Positions 33,961 through 45,689 of a DNA stretch of 64,000 bases are shown piece by piece. The DNA comes from Galeruca laticollis. Its lineage: Eukaryota; Arthropoda; Insecta; Coleoptera; Chrysomelidae. The stretch spans positions 113,762,067-113,826,066 of the forward strand of contig OY998177.1 in the NCBI GenBank assembly GCA_963921935.1, given 5' to 3'. The translations under genes were made by a program, and so were the position numbers. Numbering within the stretch: position 1 is the first letter of the stretch; every line of letters begins with the position of its first letter. The notes below the pieces were generated by a model. That model did not search any database. It was not told the origin of the DNA and saw nothing but the letters and a program-made list of their open reading frames with translations.

Positions 33961-34970
33961 ATTTTCGAGGTTTCTTGACAATAGATATCCCCTCCTTCTT
34001 CTACATTTACATTTAATTCCTACGGGATGCCATTAGCTGTTGGATTTACCTTGCCAGCGTGCCTTTCCACCTTAGTCACTATATTGTGTAAAATCCTCCA
34101 TGGATGAATTTACGATCAAAGGTTTATTTTGTTTTATTTTATCACTCTACACATATCGGTTTACTACGCTTGGTTCCTGACTGGCTGTGGAATATATCCA
34201 ACCCTTAACTCATTTCTCTTAAGGCAAGCAGTGGGGGGTGTTTTCTATTCATCTAAGTTAGATGACGTTGGGAAATTTTGAATTTAATTATTGTATAAAT
34301 TTCAATCACAAATTTAACTTCATTCTTATATAAAATAAAAAACAAACAAATTTCCTTCAGGTTTCAATTAACCATTTGGTTACTTTCTTTCATTTTTTTA
34401 AACATGATATCTTGATTCATTGTCCGTCATAAAATCACGTTGTAATATTAGACACTATTTCGTTGTATTATTGTACTCCGGCATATTAGCCACCATCTAT
34501 TAATGTCAAATTTGTCATCATATATCATTTAGTTGATAATTTTAAATAGGATATCTTATCATGTGAATTATTATTGTACGCCCTTATCACAGGGTTATTT
34601 TAACAAATTTTAAGTAATTAATGATGTAGCATCAAACATTTTATTTGATTGTACGTAGTAGTCACAGGTTTTGATGTTTTGTAAGACACCAGATGTATCT
34701 ATTTCTTGACGTAAGTTCAATCTTTCAATTGGCAAATACAGGGCGGTATGTGACACTTAGCACTATTGACTTAATGACACTGTCACAATCGCAAACTGAT
34801 ATCTGTTGTCATTCGAAATATATTGTCTTCTTTCTAAAAATTTTGAGGAGTGATTGTAAGAGAAATTACGTTGCACATCAACTTTATTTATAAAATCTTT
34901 TCTGTTGTGATTTTTAGAATAACTTTTTTTTATTGAAACTTTTTTCAATTATTTGTATTTTTATTCTTTA
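33961..34970. other. Region without recognisable genes
   Basis: AT-rich sequence. GCAGTGGGGGGTGTTTTCTA near 34228-34247 could be a polypurine tract followed by an LTR start, but no partner LTR was found. The open frames at 34693-34948 mirror each other and are not convincing. Confidence 0.35.
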
Positions 34971-34974
34971 AAAT

Positions 34975-36400
34975 GTTGCCTCTTCCTCGAATTTTTATAA
35001 GTTTTGCACATCTATTGTTACCCTCCCTTGATTGTTGTATGGATTCTTTTATAAATAGCTATTTCTATATGCCTCTATTAGAATAAAATGTCCATCGAAT
35101 GGTAGTTTAAATTTTACACATTTTTTATCATTATTCTTTTTCCTTACAACTACTAGAGGATTTATATAAGGTGAATATTTCTTTCTATGATCCTATGCTT
35201 TAGTAGTATTTCCAAATCTTTTCTTACACTATCTTTTAATTTATACGGTACTGGATATGATTTTGCTCTAAAATTCTCAATATTCTTCACCTTCTTCTTA
35301 TGCTCATATTTTTTAGCCACTCTTGGTTTCTTCGACATTAATCTCTCTTAACTCAATAATAATTAATTTATAAATTTTTCATCTTTTAAATTTTTATTTT
35401 CACAATAACTTATTTTTTCGACTCCTCTTCTTGCTCTATTACTTTTAATTGCATCCATTTTACATTTAACCGTATTTTCCTTTATTGATAATTGATGACT
35501 GCTTCAAATTTTTCGAATACATCATTTCCTATTATAACATCTACAGTTAGATTTGGGATACCTAGTAATTAACAGTTTAATTTGGTTTCTTCCAATGGTA
35601 AATATATGTCATATACCTTATTCACCTCAATTTATTTACGGTTATTAACACCGGTTAAAGTTTCCTTAGAAATTTTCATTTCTTTATTAATAAAATTATT
35701 ATTATTATTCATTAACATTAAATCAATTAAATACGCTTCGATTCCTGTATCAATTAGAATTTGTAATGTTTTGCTATGAAGCTTTCCATGAACGTACAAT
35801 AAACTATATACCTGCTCTTGATCTAATACCTCATTTAAATCAATAATCTCATTAGGGTAACATAAAGCAAAACTTTGATGTGGAAAGCAACATTTAAAAA
35901 AATCCTGTCTATCGTTAGTGTGTTCGTCCTGTCTCTGTTCGTTATTTTCAGGGTACCTGAACTGTTCAACTCTTATATCTCAGTATTTTTTTGGTTATCA
36001 TTGTACCTTGATCCTCTGTCATCCCCTTCTAAACTTTTCGCTCTGTTTCGATCATTGCCAAACCTTGTGTAATTTACTTGTATCCTATTATTGTTATTGT
36101 AGTTATGTCTATTGTCATTGGAATTACTTTGTCTGTTGTCCGTATTGTTATTTGAATGATATCTTATACTTTTACCTCTGTTGCCATAATTGTATTTATT
36201 ATTAGTTCATTCTCTCTTGGTTATTCTCATAGTGGAAATTTCTCCGATTTCCTCCATTATTTTTCTGCCTGGAGCTATTATTATTATTGTTATAATGGTC
36301 GATTCTTTTATATTCATTAACGTTATAATTTCTATTCCTACTACAATTCGTAAAATTTCCATAATTAAGCTGCTGATTATCTAATATTTTGTTTGGCAAT
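34975..36400 (-). pseudogene. Ty3/Gypsy gag end, protease and RT start
   Basis: Minus strand, from right to left. Asn-rich gag/nucleocapsid end at 36202-36399 (NNNNNSSRQKNNGGNRRNF). A Cys/His-containing stretch KCCFPHQSFALC near 35855-35890. Protease with ILIDTGIEAYLID near 35740-35770 and DVIIGNDVFEKFEA near 35500-35540. RT start AKSYPVPYKLKDSVRKDLE with HRIIER near 35190-35275. Several stops occur between blocks. The order and motifs fit an errantivirus/Gypsy-type polyprotein. RT palm, RNase H and integrase are missing. Confidence 0.75.
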
Positions 36401-36429
36401 TGTCTCTGTTATTTGATCCTTAAAGTGTA

Positions 36430-36430
36430 T

Positions 36431-36468
<38 letters not shown>

Positions 36469-36522
36469 AGAAAAAAAAATCTACACAGAAGTTACATTGT
36501 AACTGATCAGCAAAGACATACC

Positions 36523-36560
<38 letters not shown>
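36430..36560. repeat. Two (AT)n microsatellite tracts
   Basis: AT dinucleotide runs at about 36434-36462 and 36525-36560, separated by A-rich and unique sequence. They abut the second 137-bp direct repeat. Confidence 0.9.
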
Positions 36561-36564
<4 letters not shown>

Positions 36565-36693
36565 TATCCTTTAGTTCCTAAATAAAGCAGTAACTCATAA
36601 TTTTTAATTTCTTTTACACAACATGTTCCTGAAGCCGATTCTGTTTCAACACTGTCAACAGATTTGTCACCTAACCTAATACTACAAATAATC
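36557..36693. repeat. 137-bp direct repeat, copy 2
   Basis: Partner of 33195-33331; see that entry. It lies just upstream (minus-strand sense) of the Gypsy gag fragment, where the 5' LTR would be expected. Confidence 0.75.
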
Positions 36694-37214
36694 AAAGTAT
36701 CAGAATATCAGAAACAGTGAGATAATTATTCCCTGAACGATTTGAATTAAACTTAGTGTTGCCGACTTCCATTGTACATTCGTATTTATTGTAAAATGCA
36801 TTCTTCTAACACGAGTACAAGTTATAAGGAACCTTTTAATTATGATAATTCGAGAGGCTGTAACAGATCGAGACAATTAATCCGATCTATTGTAATGCTG
36901 GAAATTGTTTCAGATATCAGTTTGAAAGCGGTAAAAATCACTTTTTTGGGATTTGGCAGTGTGAAAATATGTCGACCGAAAACTTGGACCGCTTTTTGTG
37001 CCAATAAAAATGGTTTTACTATTTTTAAGTTTGTTTTTAAATGAGAAATGAACTCTATTTGTAAATACACACAGTACAAATTAAAAAAACGCTTTCGATA
37101 ATAAACATAAAATTGAATTCTAATGAGAATGCGTATCATTTTTAAATAAAAGTTATATTCTGATAGGTAATAAATAATGCAATAAAAGTAAATCTACATA
37201 ATTCTTCAATCAAT
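36694..37214. other. Region without a convincing gene
   Basis: A plus-strand frame of 90 codons (36772-37044) has no recognisable motif. The area may include the 3' UTR and end of the minus-strand mariner-like element. Confidence 0.35.
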
Positions 37215-38265
37215 TTAAATCAAATGTTCGAATAAACCCCCGTTTTGAGCTAAATAGTAACAGAAACGGTTATGAAATTCTTGACTAACATGGGCGTAGA
37301 ATTTGTTCCCTAAGTTCATTCAGAGAACTGGCCCTGTTCTCCCGGAATCCATAAATTCTTGATTTCATATAACCACAGAAAAAGAAATCATTGTGTAGCC
37401 AATCTGGAGATCTAGCAGGCCATAAAATGTTACCATTCGTGGAGACTATTCGATTGGGAACAATCAATTGCTAATGGTTAATTAAGTGATGCACAACCGT
37501 CATGGTAAAAAATGTAATTGAAGGGGGCAGCCAATTGTATGAGGGCAGGAATAATTTGGTTTTGCAGCATATTTTTGTCCAGTTAAATTTCCGAAAATAT
37601 TTGACTTTTGACTGTTTGTGTAGGTTTGTCCTGGACCAATATCGGAAGACGGATGAATTATGTGCACCGTGTATGGGAAAAGTCGATTAATCTATGAACA
37701 AAATATTTTTAATTTTCATCCAATTCTATTTTTTCCATAACTATTTCACCAAATTATATTCTACGAAATTGATGGTCTGGAAACATTTCATGGCCCTTTT
37801 TCAGTTTAAAACTACGATAGCAATTTTTTATTACAGTCCGAATCGTTTTCGGATCAACATCAAAATCCTTGGCTAAATGAATGGACGATTCTAGAGATTA
37901 TTTTCCACACTTGCACAGATTAAAATATATATTTCTTCTGTTTCGAATTAGATTGGACGATTTTGTGCACGCCGTCCATTGTTTGTAGAAGTGACACATC
38001 CATGTTCTCAAAAATTTTTCATAACCGTTCTCACTTGTTTCTTGCTAATAGATTGAGTATTTTCGAATGCTACAATAAACAAATTTTCTGCCATTTCTCG
38101 ATATAAATTAGCCTGGTAATGCCTTTTTACAATTTGCACTTTTTAGTAAATCTACATGCTTATTTTAAAAGATTTACAAACATCGTTCATCAATCGATAA
38201 CAGGTAGTGATGTACAGTTAAACGTTTGAAATATAGCCGGTAAGATGTAAAGCCCTCGAGAGGCG
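37215..38265 (-). pseudogene. Tc1/mariner-type transposase, heavily decayed
   Basis: Minus strand, from 38265 downward. An N-terminal HTH with ENTQSISKKQVRTVMKNF near 38020-38075. A second DNA-binding region with NNGRRAQNRPI near 37960-37995. A linker with KDFDVD and KTIRTVIKNCYRSFKLKK (other frame) near 37800-37875. A DDE core with NLTGQKYA near 37590 and a HDGCAS block in the place of the usual QQDGA-PH near 37500. Then WPARSPDWLHNDFFFCGYMK near 37385-37440, and the C-terminus HVSQEFHNRFCYYLAQNGG near 37230-37290. At least five frameshifts or stops. The family is common in insects. No terminal repeats were established. Confidence 0.75.
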
Positions 38266-38900
38266 CATATGTACATTCTAGTATCATTAATTTAACTGTA
38301 TTAATCTACGCTGACTTTCAAATGTCTATCTCACGATGCCTCTCTCTAACACACTGGTAGTACCATGTGCCTCTTACATTTTTCAATTGACTAAGAGGCG
38401 ATTATTGTTTTACGCTATAATTAACTGAGGAATGTTTTCTGTTATTCTTAAAAAGGAATATTACATGGGCTCTCATACTTTCAGCGTGTAGATTGAAAAT
38501 GAGAAGTGAGGATAGATAAAAATAGAAGAATTACGGCTGTAGACAAAATCGTTTTATCGGGAGCGTAGGAATGACGGCGTTCAGAATTGAACAGAAACAG
38601 AATTTCTATAACTACAAACTTACGCTCTCTTCCAGATAGTTAAGATATGAGTGATTGATTTGGCTGCAAAGCGACTCAAATATTCAAGTTAAGTTTAATG
38701 AGGTCTAGTAGTCAGCTTTCAATTAATCTCCAGTTTTTAATTGAAATTTGGTATAGATCAGCATTAAGTTGATCTCAGCTCTTTCAATTTTCGTATTTAT
38801 CCCGCGTCGCTAGTAGCTTGTTTAAGTTACTCATGTGGGATATGCCGCTCATAATAAAGTGTCTTATTGTGATCTAATGCGGATATTGGATGAATAGCAC
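38266..38900. other. Region without recognisable genes
   Basis: No frame with known motifs on either strand. Confidence 0.4.
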
Positions 38901-39715
38901 TTGTGTGGATTTGCTAATATTGACTTTAAATTTAAATTGAAACCTCTAAAGAACAGAGTAGAAACAACTCAAGAATGAAAAATAAACATCTAATCATTAT
39001 CACACATAAACTAAACAACGGTATGAAAGTGGAATTGAAGAGAAAAAATATTAGAAACCTAATAAGAGAGCAGCATAGTACAAATGCTTCCTGCAAGAAA
39101 CTGAAGTCCAACATCAAAGAAGCCGCATATGAAACACTTGGTAACCGAACTGTAAAAGGAAATAACAACGCATTACCCTATAGTTTTGTTTAGAAATTAA
39201 AGAAAAGTACAAAAAATAGTATATCTGACCTTCAGAGTGTTAAGGACCAAATTATATGAAAGGTATAGACGATTCCAAAACGAAACAGCAGTACTAGTGA
39301 GACAAACAAAGAAAAGAGATTATTGATTTAGTCGAAATGAATCAGATGACAAAGGAAACCTGGGTTAAATATTTAACAGAATTGTATAAATCAGAGGAAA
39401 TTGTACAACTAAGTAAACCAGAAGTAGTAACGAACGGCAAAGTAAAAATTGAAACAGCCGATATAATTACAGCTATTCGAAAGTTAAAAAACAGAATGAG
39501 CCCGGCACAGGAGTGCATCCCAATGAGTTACTTAGATATGGTGGTCAATATCTTACACAGCAGTTAAGATTTCTCATTCGAAAAATCATCTACAAACAAG
39601 GAATAGTCGATAGATGGAGAACCAGCAACACTATCCTTATGTTCAAAAAGAGAGACAAGAAATTGCCCTCAAACTACAGAAGTATAAACCTTCTAACTCA
39701 ACTATCTAGATGAAA
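38900..39715 (+). pseudogene. RTE-type non-LTR RT fragment
   Basis: Broken frames: a Lys/Arg-rich linker at 38975-39193 like that before RT in RTE-type elements; 39337-39567 with TKETWVKYLTELYK, ADIITAIRKLKNRMSPAQE; and 39513-39713 with LRFLIRKIIYKQGIVDRWR, LMFKKRDKKLPSNYRSINLL. These correspond to RT motifs 0 to 2. Sequence after 39715 is unrelated, so the palm and later parts are missing. Confidence 0.65.
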
Positions 39716-40162
39716 CTTTCAATGAAAATAAAGTAACACGTGTCTTATATTTTATGAGAAACATTTTATTGACAAGTAGTATTCACCTATAACAATTTGA
39801 TTGATATAAGGAACTATCTGAAAGTAAAGTAAGTTATTCACACAACTTATTCGGTCATTATAAATAAAATACATTGTATGCAATACATTCTCATACATTA
39901 GTTTTTTTTACTGCTCTAGTTCTTTTTATCGTACTATATATAATAATAACCCAATTTATAAACTTGACAAAATGACGAAACTTCATAGAGGTGTTGCTAA
40001 CATCAAAGAGAATTGACTATTGAAATTTCCTACTTATATTCAACTCAACGTAATAATACCTCGAGAATGATAAAGTCATATTTTAATGTCCATAACAGCA
40101 TAACTATAATGCTTGTGCTTTACAGTAGACTTGGTTTCTACATCGATGACTTCGATTAATAC
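39716..40162. other. Region without recognisable genes
   Basis: AT-rich; no motifs recognised. Confidence 0.4.
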
Positions 40163-40239
40163 CTAGTTACAAAATGGTGCGTAATCGTTAGTCGTTTATT
40201 ATTACGATACGAGGTGTGTAACACCGCATCGCTGGTATT

Positions 40240-40469
40240 AGTTAGTTTTAAATAATTATAGTTTTTTTCATATAATTGATTGTCTTTAATTACTAACTTG
40301 AGGACTGATATGAATAATATGTTGAAGAACAAGTTTTTTTCACCATTGGACTAGCGTATAATGATCATGCACTAGGCATAAAAATCAGCATTATGATGAT
40401 CTGTCCAGATTGTGTTGAAAATATAACCTTTATAATAAAAACATACTTTAATTTTATAAAATTTATACT
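40240..40469 (+). repeat. Candidate Gypsy/errantivirus LTR with primer-binding site
   Basis: The end TTTATACT at 40462-40469 runs directly into GGCGCAGTCGAGATACGCG, the primer-binding-site type also present after the provirus LTR at 43028. An AATAAA-like signal lies near 40434. A start at AGTTAG (40240) would give 230 bp; AGTTAC at about 40163 is an alternative. About 90 bases of leader follow, and then the element is lost. No second LTR was found. Confidence 0.55.
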
Positions 40470-40574
40470 GGCGCAGTCGAGATACGCGTGGGTCTTTTTT
40501 AAAAGAAAAAGTGCTGCTTTTCCCATACAACATGGGACATTCATAGAATAACCCTTAAATCCACCAAAAAGTAT

Positions 40575-40745
40575 GATAATATTCCGAATAATCTAAGAAT
40601 ATTCTTATAATATTAATATTATTTTTGAATATTCTCTTAATATTCCTTAGTGGATATTCCCAGAACGAGCCTGATGAATATTCTTAAAATATTAATTTTA
40701 GAATATTACGAAACTGGATATTCCTAGCATATTCTTTAAAGCATA
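40575..40745. repeat. AATATTC-rich tract, left
   Basis: The palindromic motif GAATATTC and its variants recur many times in about 170 bases. A longer tract with the same texture lies at 51755-52125 on the other side of the provirus. Function and class are unknown. Confidence 0.7.
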
Positions 40746-41590
40746 TATTTACTTATAAATAAAGAAAATTAATATTATTTTTCACATGGGACGATAGTTA
40801 TAGGTCAAACATTTAGTCGGATATTAAATCCTACATTGGTGTAAATCGTTCATACAAATAATAAATATAATATATCAAATAATAAACTATCACCCATGTA
40901 TTAAACTCATTGAAGTTCACATGAAGATTATAAGATAAGAAAAACATATAAACATATGCTGGATATGAACACTACATAAACTCTTGATACGGTGTTGATA
41001 TAAGGTTATTCGTCATATCGTCGTGTGATAAAAAGAGAATTAAGATATAAATTATAATTATAACATTCAGAGTAAAGCCAAATCAAGACGGGTACCCAAT
41101 CGCGTCAACAAAAAGCCGCCAGCCAGTTAAAATGCAACTGGCGTCCTCTATACACACGTTTATTGGTTAATTTCTTATGTCATGTGTCTGTGATGGGCTT
41201 AAGCTTGGCATGCTGAAAGTCAAGTGTCAATAGGTTCACTTCTCTTCCGTTTTATCTAAGATCGACCTATGAACTGGAGTGGATTGACATCCACCCATAG
41301 CTTAAATATATTATAAATAAAATATCCACCATTTTAACGTTTATCAAAGAATACACCAACACAACTTGGCGAAACTTCGACTTTTAGACATTTCATTTTC
41401 TGGATGGACCGGTGTGACGTGTGATAGACACCATGTTTCAAATAAGTTATATGTCAATGTCATATTTCATGTTAACCAAAAAATATTCTTCGTTGTTAAA
41501 CAAGCATACGCTTTTATTAAAGTTTATTTTGATTTTGTTTTCAACAATATCGTGTCTAGTGGAACTCTTAGTAAGAAATTATTGTATTTG
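40746..41590. other. Region without recognisable genes
   Basis: AT-rich DNA. Near 41116-41147 an AGCCGCCAGCCAGTT stretch is matched by AACTGGCG, a short hairpin. Nothing else was identified. Confidence 0.4.
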
Positions 41591-41597
41591 TTATGAG

Positions 41598-42119
41598 ATG
41601 AATAAATTGTGCAGTTCGTGGATGTCACTCAAGAAGAGAAGAAGGAATAATCATGTTTGGATTTCCCAAAGACCCTGTGAGGTAAGAGAAATTGTTTCTA
41701 TATGCAGTATATTATAGGTATATTTTACATTTTACTTCACATATACCTATGCATTGTAAGTTGTGTCATTCTATGTTTTTGGTTTTTATCAGCAAAAAAT
41801 ATGTTGAATAATAATACATAACATTCAACATAAATTAGTAGTTGATTTATTTTATAGACATGTGAAAATATGAAAATATACCTACATTCATCTACTTTTT
41901 ATGGCACACTTATGGTTGGAAGATTGTAACTGTGCAGATTTGTTTGGAAATACTACATATGCTTTACAAAAGAATTGTAGGTTGTGTGAACTTCACTTTC
42001 GGGAAAAATTTGTTTCCAAAGGAGGATATCCCAAGCATTTGTGTCAGCTAGCTGTGCCTACCCTATTTCCATGGTTAAAACGCAAAGGTCATATTTTATT
42101 GAATGATCCACCAACGTAA
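41598..42119 (+). pseudogene. THAP-domain gene fragment, two exons
   Basis: Exon 1 (41598 to about 41680) reads CAVRGCHSRREEGIIMFGFP, the N-terminal C-x4-C half of a THAP zinc finger (C2CH), and ends at a GTAAGA donor at 41681. One extra T after the first three codons puts the ATG at 41598 out of frame. The second part (about 41900-42119) reads LWLEDCNCADLFGN, CRLCELHFREKFVSKGG, then LAVPTLFPWLKRK, giving the C-x2-H half and the AVPTLF box. THAP domains bind DNA and are found in P-element-type transposases and host regulators. A clear acceptor for exon 2 was not found. The rest of the protein is missing. Confidence 0.75.
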
Positions 42120-42180
42120 ATAGTTATTCAGTGTGGTAAATATTAAATTTAAGTAGATATTATAATCAGCTGTTATTGAT

Positions 42181-42246
42181 ATTTATTTTTTGTCATCTGG
42201 CCGCATGATTAATTATTTTTTGTCATCTGGCCGCATGATTAATTAA
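42181..42246. repeat. 30-bp tandem duplication
   Basis: The unit ATTTTTTGTCATCTGGCCGC plus ATGATT and flanking AATT occurs twice back to back (42181-42210 and 42211-42240), nearly identical. Confidence 0.9.
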
Positions 42247-42584
42247 TACTTTCTGATCAAACTAAGTCAACATTCATTTAAACAAGTAAATTATCTTGAG
42301 AACTTGAGGCTGGTAAAAACTTAGATGAGAAGAACATACAATAATTACTCACCGTATGCTTTGTATTTAGGCGACAGTACAGAATACCAGTGTCAATGCA
42401 TAGTGACAAATGTAAGCAAATATGATATCTTTTATACTTCTATTTGTAAAAATTTTACAAATGATTACTACAATTACTTTTATAATTGCAGATACCACAC
42501 CATTACAGTAACCGGCACGTTCATATAAGGCCGTCGCAATACATTCTAGTGACTGTGACGATATAATGCAAGTTTATGATTCCA

Positions 42585-42800
42585 CACGCTGCCAGCTTTT
42601 AACACCGCCTTACTCGAACGGGTAAAATAGATATATCTGATTGAAAAACGTCAACAATAAGGATGTTCTTCAGTTATACCTCAGTTATGTAGCCTTAACG
42701 GGACAATTTTACCCATGTGGGTACAACGAATGCTAAAAACTCGCAGTGAGTGGGTCCTATATATATTCATAAATTTTAAAAGATTCTTTCTATATTTTTT
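42585..42800. repeat. Dispersed repeat, left copy
   Basis: Shares CTGCCAGCTTTTAACACC, GATATATCTGATTGA and TTCTTCAGTT, and later GGACA-TTTTACCCAT and ATAAATTTTAAAAG, with 51068-51540 in the same orientation. The right copy carries a MITE (51259-51486). It has no coding content and contains CGGGTAAAA motifs on both strands. Confidence 0.7.
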
Positions 42801-42823
42801 GATAGTAACAAGTAGTTGGTCAA

Positions 42824-43028
42824 AGTTACGAGGTCATAATTCGCTGCACCTGCACCGTATCATATATCATTAGTTAGAATTCATGTATACTTGTTATCAT
42901 AGTTCTTTAGTTGCTTTATATTTGTAAATCAGTTTTTGTAGAACCACTCCGAGAATAACATCTCTCTTTGTAATAATTAAATAAAATATCTTTTTAAAAA
43001 TAGTATTTCTGTTTGGAAATACATATCT
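42824..43028 (+). repeat. 5' LTR of the errantivirus-type provirus
   Basis: 205 bp with AG...CT ends. Compared with the 3' LTR, four substitutions were seen by eye (near 42905, 42917, 42975 and 42995). An AATAAAATAT polyadenylation-type signal is near 42980. Confidence 0.9.
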
Positions 43029-43050
43029 GGCGCAGTCAGTAGGATAACGC
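43028..43050 (+). other. Primer-binding site
   Basis: TGGCGCAGTCAGTAGGATAA begins at the last base of the 5' LTR. This one-base overlap and the TGGCGCAGTC core are known from gypsy-type errantiviruses, which prime from a tRNA (serine-type in related elements). The tRNA identity is from family knowledge. Confidence 0.8.
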
Positions 43051-43318
43051 GTGTTGTGCTAACGTGTTTACAAAATACGAACTTACATCCCTTCAGTGGT
43101 GCCCATCCCTTCAGTGGAACCAGTGCAAATCATCCCTTCTGTGGAAATCGGCCCTTGTGTGGGACAGTTACCTGGTGGACAAAAACTCGAGGAAGGTACA
43201 ACTAGCCATAAAATCATCGAGGTAAGTGCTAAGTTTCCTTTTTGCCTTTTCATTATTTTCATTAATTTGGGAAGGATAATTGTTAAGACAATTTTATTTG
43301 TAATTAATTAAAACCTTT

Positions 43319-43785
43319 ATGATTGATACTGATTCCATAGTAGAATCTCTTAAGAGTTTGAACATCAGCAGTGAAAGTAATAATAGTAAAGTTAAAATGC
43401 CAATCGGTCAATTATAACCTCGTCCTATCAACTGGGAGTTGTTTAAGTCAAAAATTTCAAATATCAAACCTTATGATGGGGATACGAATACTCTCAACAA
43501 ATTTATTTCTCTTTGCGATAACCTAATCGTGACGTATAAAGATTATAATGATAAAGATTTGAGCGATCATATTCTTGAATGCATTCAGGGTGAGCTTGTC
43601 GGAAAAGCCGAACTAATGGTCGGGAATAGAGTAGAGGTGAATAGTTGGGAACCGTTTAAAGGTGCGCTTAGGCAATGTTTTTTGGACAAACGGAATTTAG
43701 AATGTTTAACGCAAGAGCTCACGTGAAACAGGCCGCACAAAAATGAAAATTTGATAGAATTCGGGAATAGGTTGCTTTCAACTTT
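43319..43785 (+). pseudogene. gag N-terminal part, stop-containing and interrupted
   Basis: From the ATG at 43319 the frame runs 33 codons to an in-frame TAA (about 43418), then stays open through 43733 with NWELFKSKISNIKPYDGD, NKFISLCDNL and a VEVNSWEPFKGAL region, and stops at TGA (43724-43726). The same frame continues with NRPHKNENLIEFGNRLLST until about 43785, where Penelope-like sequence begins. The pattern (PYDGD-N-L--FI--C--L) is the capsid start of gypsy-type gag. The role in the intact element is capsid formation. Two stops plus the insertion disable it. Confidence 0.75.
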
Positions 43786-43867
43786 TTTATTAGTTCTATT
43801 GAATTTCTAATTGAGTACTGAGATTCATATCCGTAAGTATTGAGTATATTGTTGAGCTTTTTGCCAA

Positions 43868-44055
43868 TATATTATTAGGAGCATTAACGTAAGAGACTAC
43901 AGGTCTAATTGGTTTCGTTATTTTATGTAATTTAACTATCATACATAAGAATCCTCATTGTCCACAATTATATGGAACAGTTAAATTACATAAAATAACG
44001 AAACCAATTAGACCTGTAGTCTCTTATGTTAATGCTCTTAATAATATATTGGCAA
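43868..44055. repeat. Inverted repeat at the Penelope-like element's 5' end
   Basis: About 75 bases each side with a ~38-base spacer. The right arm is coding (KLHKITKPIRPVVSYVNAL); the left arm is its mirror copy. Confidence 0.9.
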
Positions 44056-45323
44056 ATAAAAAATATCCACTTGCAAGATAACTATAAACTCATTTCGTTC
44101 GATGTAACTAATATGTTTACTAAAACTCCTCCCAAAGAATGTCTAATACTTGTAAGAAAATTACTAGAAGATAAAAATATTAATTCAGGAATAATATCAG
44201 ATATACTTAATTTATTTGATGTACGCATTAATCAGAATTATTTCACTTTTGACAATAAGATATATATTCAAAATGAAGGTTTACCAATGGGAAGCCCTCT
44301 ATCACCTATTTTAGCGAACATTTTCATGGACAATTTAGAAAGAAAGATCTTTGAAAGTATTATTTCGAAAAATATTTTATTTTGGTATAGATATGTAGAT
44401 GACATATTAGCTTGTTTTATGGGTAGTGAACGACAATTAGATATATTTTTCAACCACATCAATAATTTACACCCGAAAATTAAATTCACATTAGAAATTG
44501 AAGAAAATAGCTCAATCAATTTTCTTGATTTAAAAATTCAAAGAGTTAATAATGTACTTGATTATTCAATTTACCAAAAACCAACACAGACTGATGTGAC
44601 AATTCCATTCAATTCTAACCACCCTATGTCACACAGACAAGCAGCATATAATTCAATGATACATAGAGCTTTTTCAGTTCCTATGAACAAATGTAATTTT
44701 GATAGAGAGATTAATACATTTAGACAAATAGCAACATCTAACGGTTATCCATTAGATATGATAAATGAGCTAATTAGTAAAAAAGAAGAAAAGTGGCATC
44801 ACAACTAATATATCCTGAACAAGCTGATGAAATTAAAACTTATAAAACCATCACATATGCAGGAAATATTTCTAATAATATTTCAAAGATAATATCTTCA
44901 GCAACGAATACAACAATTTCTTTTAAAACAGAAAGTAACGTTAGTACAAAATTGTTAAATGTAAAGACAAAAATACCACTAATAAAGGAGTCAGGTATAA
45001 ATAAACTCAAATGTCCAGAATGTAATGCTGTCTATTTGGGTCAGACCCTTAGGAATTTTGAAATACGATACAGTGAGCACTTACGAGCATACAGATTAAA
45101 ACAACCAGATAAATCCCACTACGCAAAACATCTACTTGACACCAATCACTCATTGACACCTAACACAGAACTAGAAGTGCTGCATATTTGTGAAAAGAGA
45201 CAAGAACTGGATTTCCTTGAAGAACTGGAAATTAGAAGACATTTAAGAAACCCACAATATGAAGTTGTCAATGAACAGTTAAATCTAGGGAGTTCTCCAC
45301 TAATAAACTGTCTTCTTAAGTGA
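43979..45323 (+). pseudogene. Penelope-like RT with GIY-YIG endonuclease
   Basis: RT starts in the inverted-repeat region (KLHKITKPIRPVVSYVN), and the main open frame 44026-44808 holds SFDVTNMFTKTPP, NEGLPMGSPLSPILAN, catalytic RYVDDILACF near 44390 and FLDLKIQ. The next frame (44793-45323, overlapping) carries the GIY-YIG-like block INKLKCPECNAVYLGQTLRN, followed by RYSEHLRAY and the KSHYAKHLL and FLEELEI motifs. In the nuclease the usual GIY reads GIN and YIG reads YLG. One frameshift near 44800 separates RT from nuclease, and the RT N-terminus is missing. RT aspartates are intact. The known role is retrotransposition by target-primed synthesis. Confidence 0.85.
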
Positions 45324-45689
45324 TAATTGTAAAGATCAGCAGATATAGTTTTCCTGGTTTTTTATATCATTGCACAGTTATACTGATCTTAATTGGAAAA
45401 ATGATATCCAGGATATCACCATAGGGCTAATAATATCTAAGCTTCAATATTTGTAATATCACATCTGCTTCTTTCTTCTATAAACATATATTAAGCCAAT
45501 CACAAGTTAGGTTACCTCTTGGTCTAGCCAAAAATAACTACTAAACATCAGGTAGGCATAAAATGAAATGTAACTTCTGTCATTCTGACGATGATATTGA
45601 TTTATCGAAACAATTGTCAATTTTTTAGAATTTTCAATAACTTTTATTATATTGTGGAATTAACTAGAGACCGTGAGTTTCATTTAAAA

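Larger units (their letters stand above)
43786..45660 (+). mobile_element. Penelope-like element inserted in the provirus
   Basis: Contains RT and GIY-YIG endonuclease coding regions (44026-45323) followed by about 330 bases of 3' sequence. At its 5' side is an inverted repeat: 43868-43940 matches 43979-44055 in reverse complement with one or two mismatches, so the first ~190 bases are an inverted piece of the RT 5' region. Such inverted 5' ends are common for Penelope-like elements. Borders with gag (43786) and with pol (near 45660) are estimated. Confidence 0.85.

Noticed and set aside
34693..34948. Mutually overlapping small frames on both strands
   Set aside because: No motif, no start context, and composition as expected for AT-rich noncoding DNA.
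36772..37044. 90-codon plus-strand frame
   Set aside because: No recognisable family. It lies between repeats and a decayed transposase, and its mirror frame on the minus strand is equally open.
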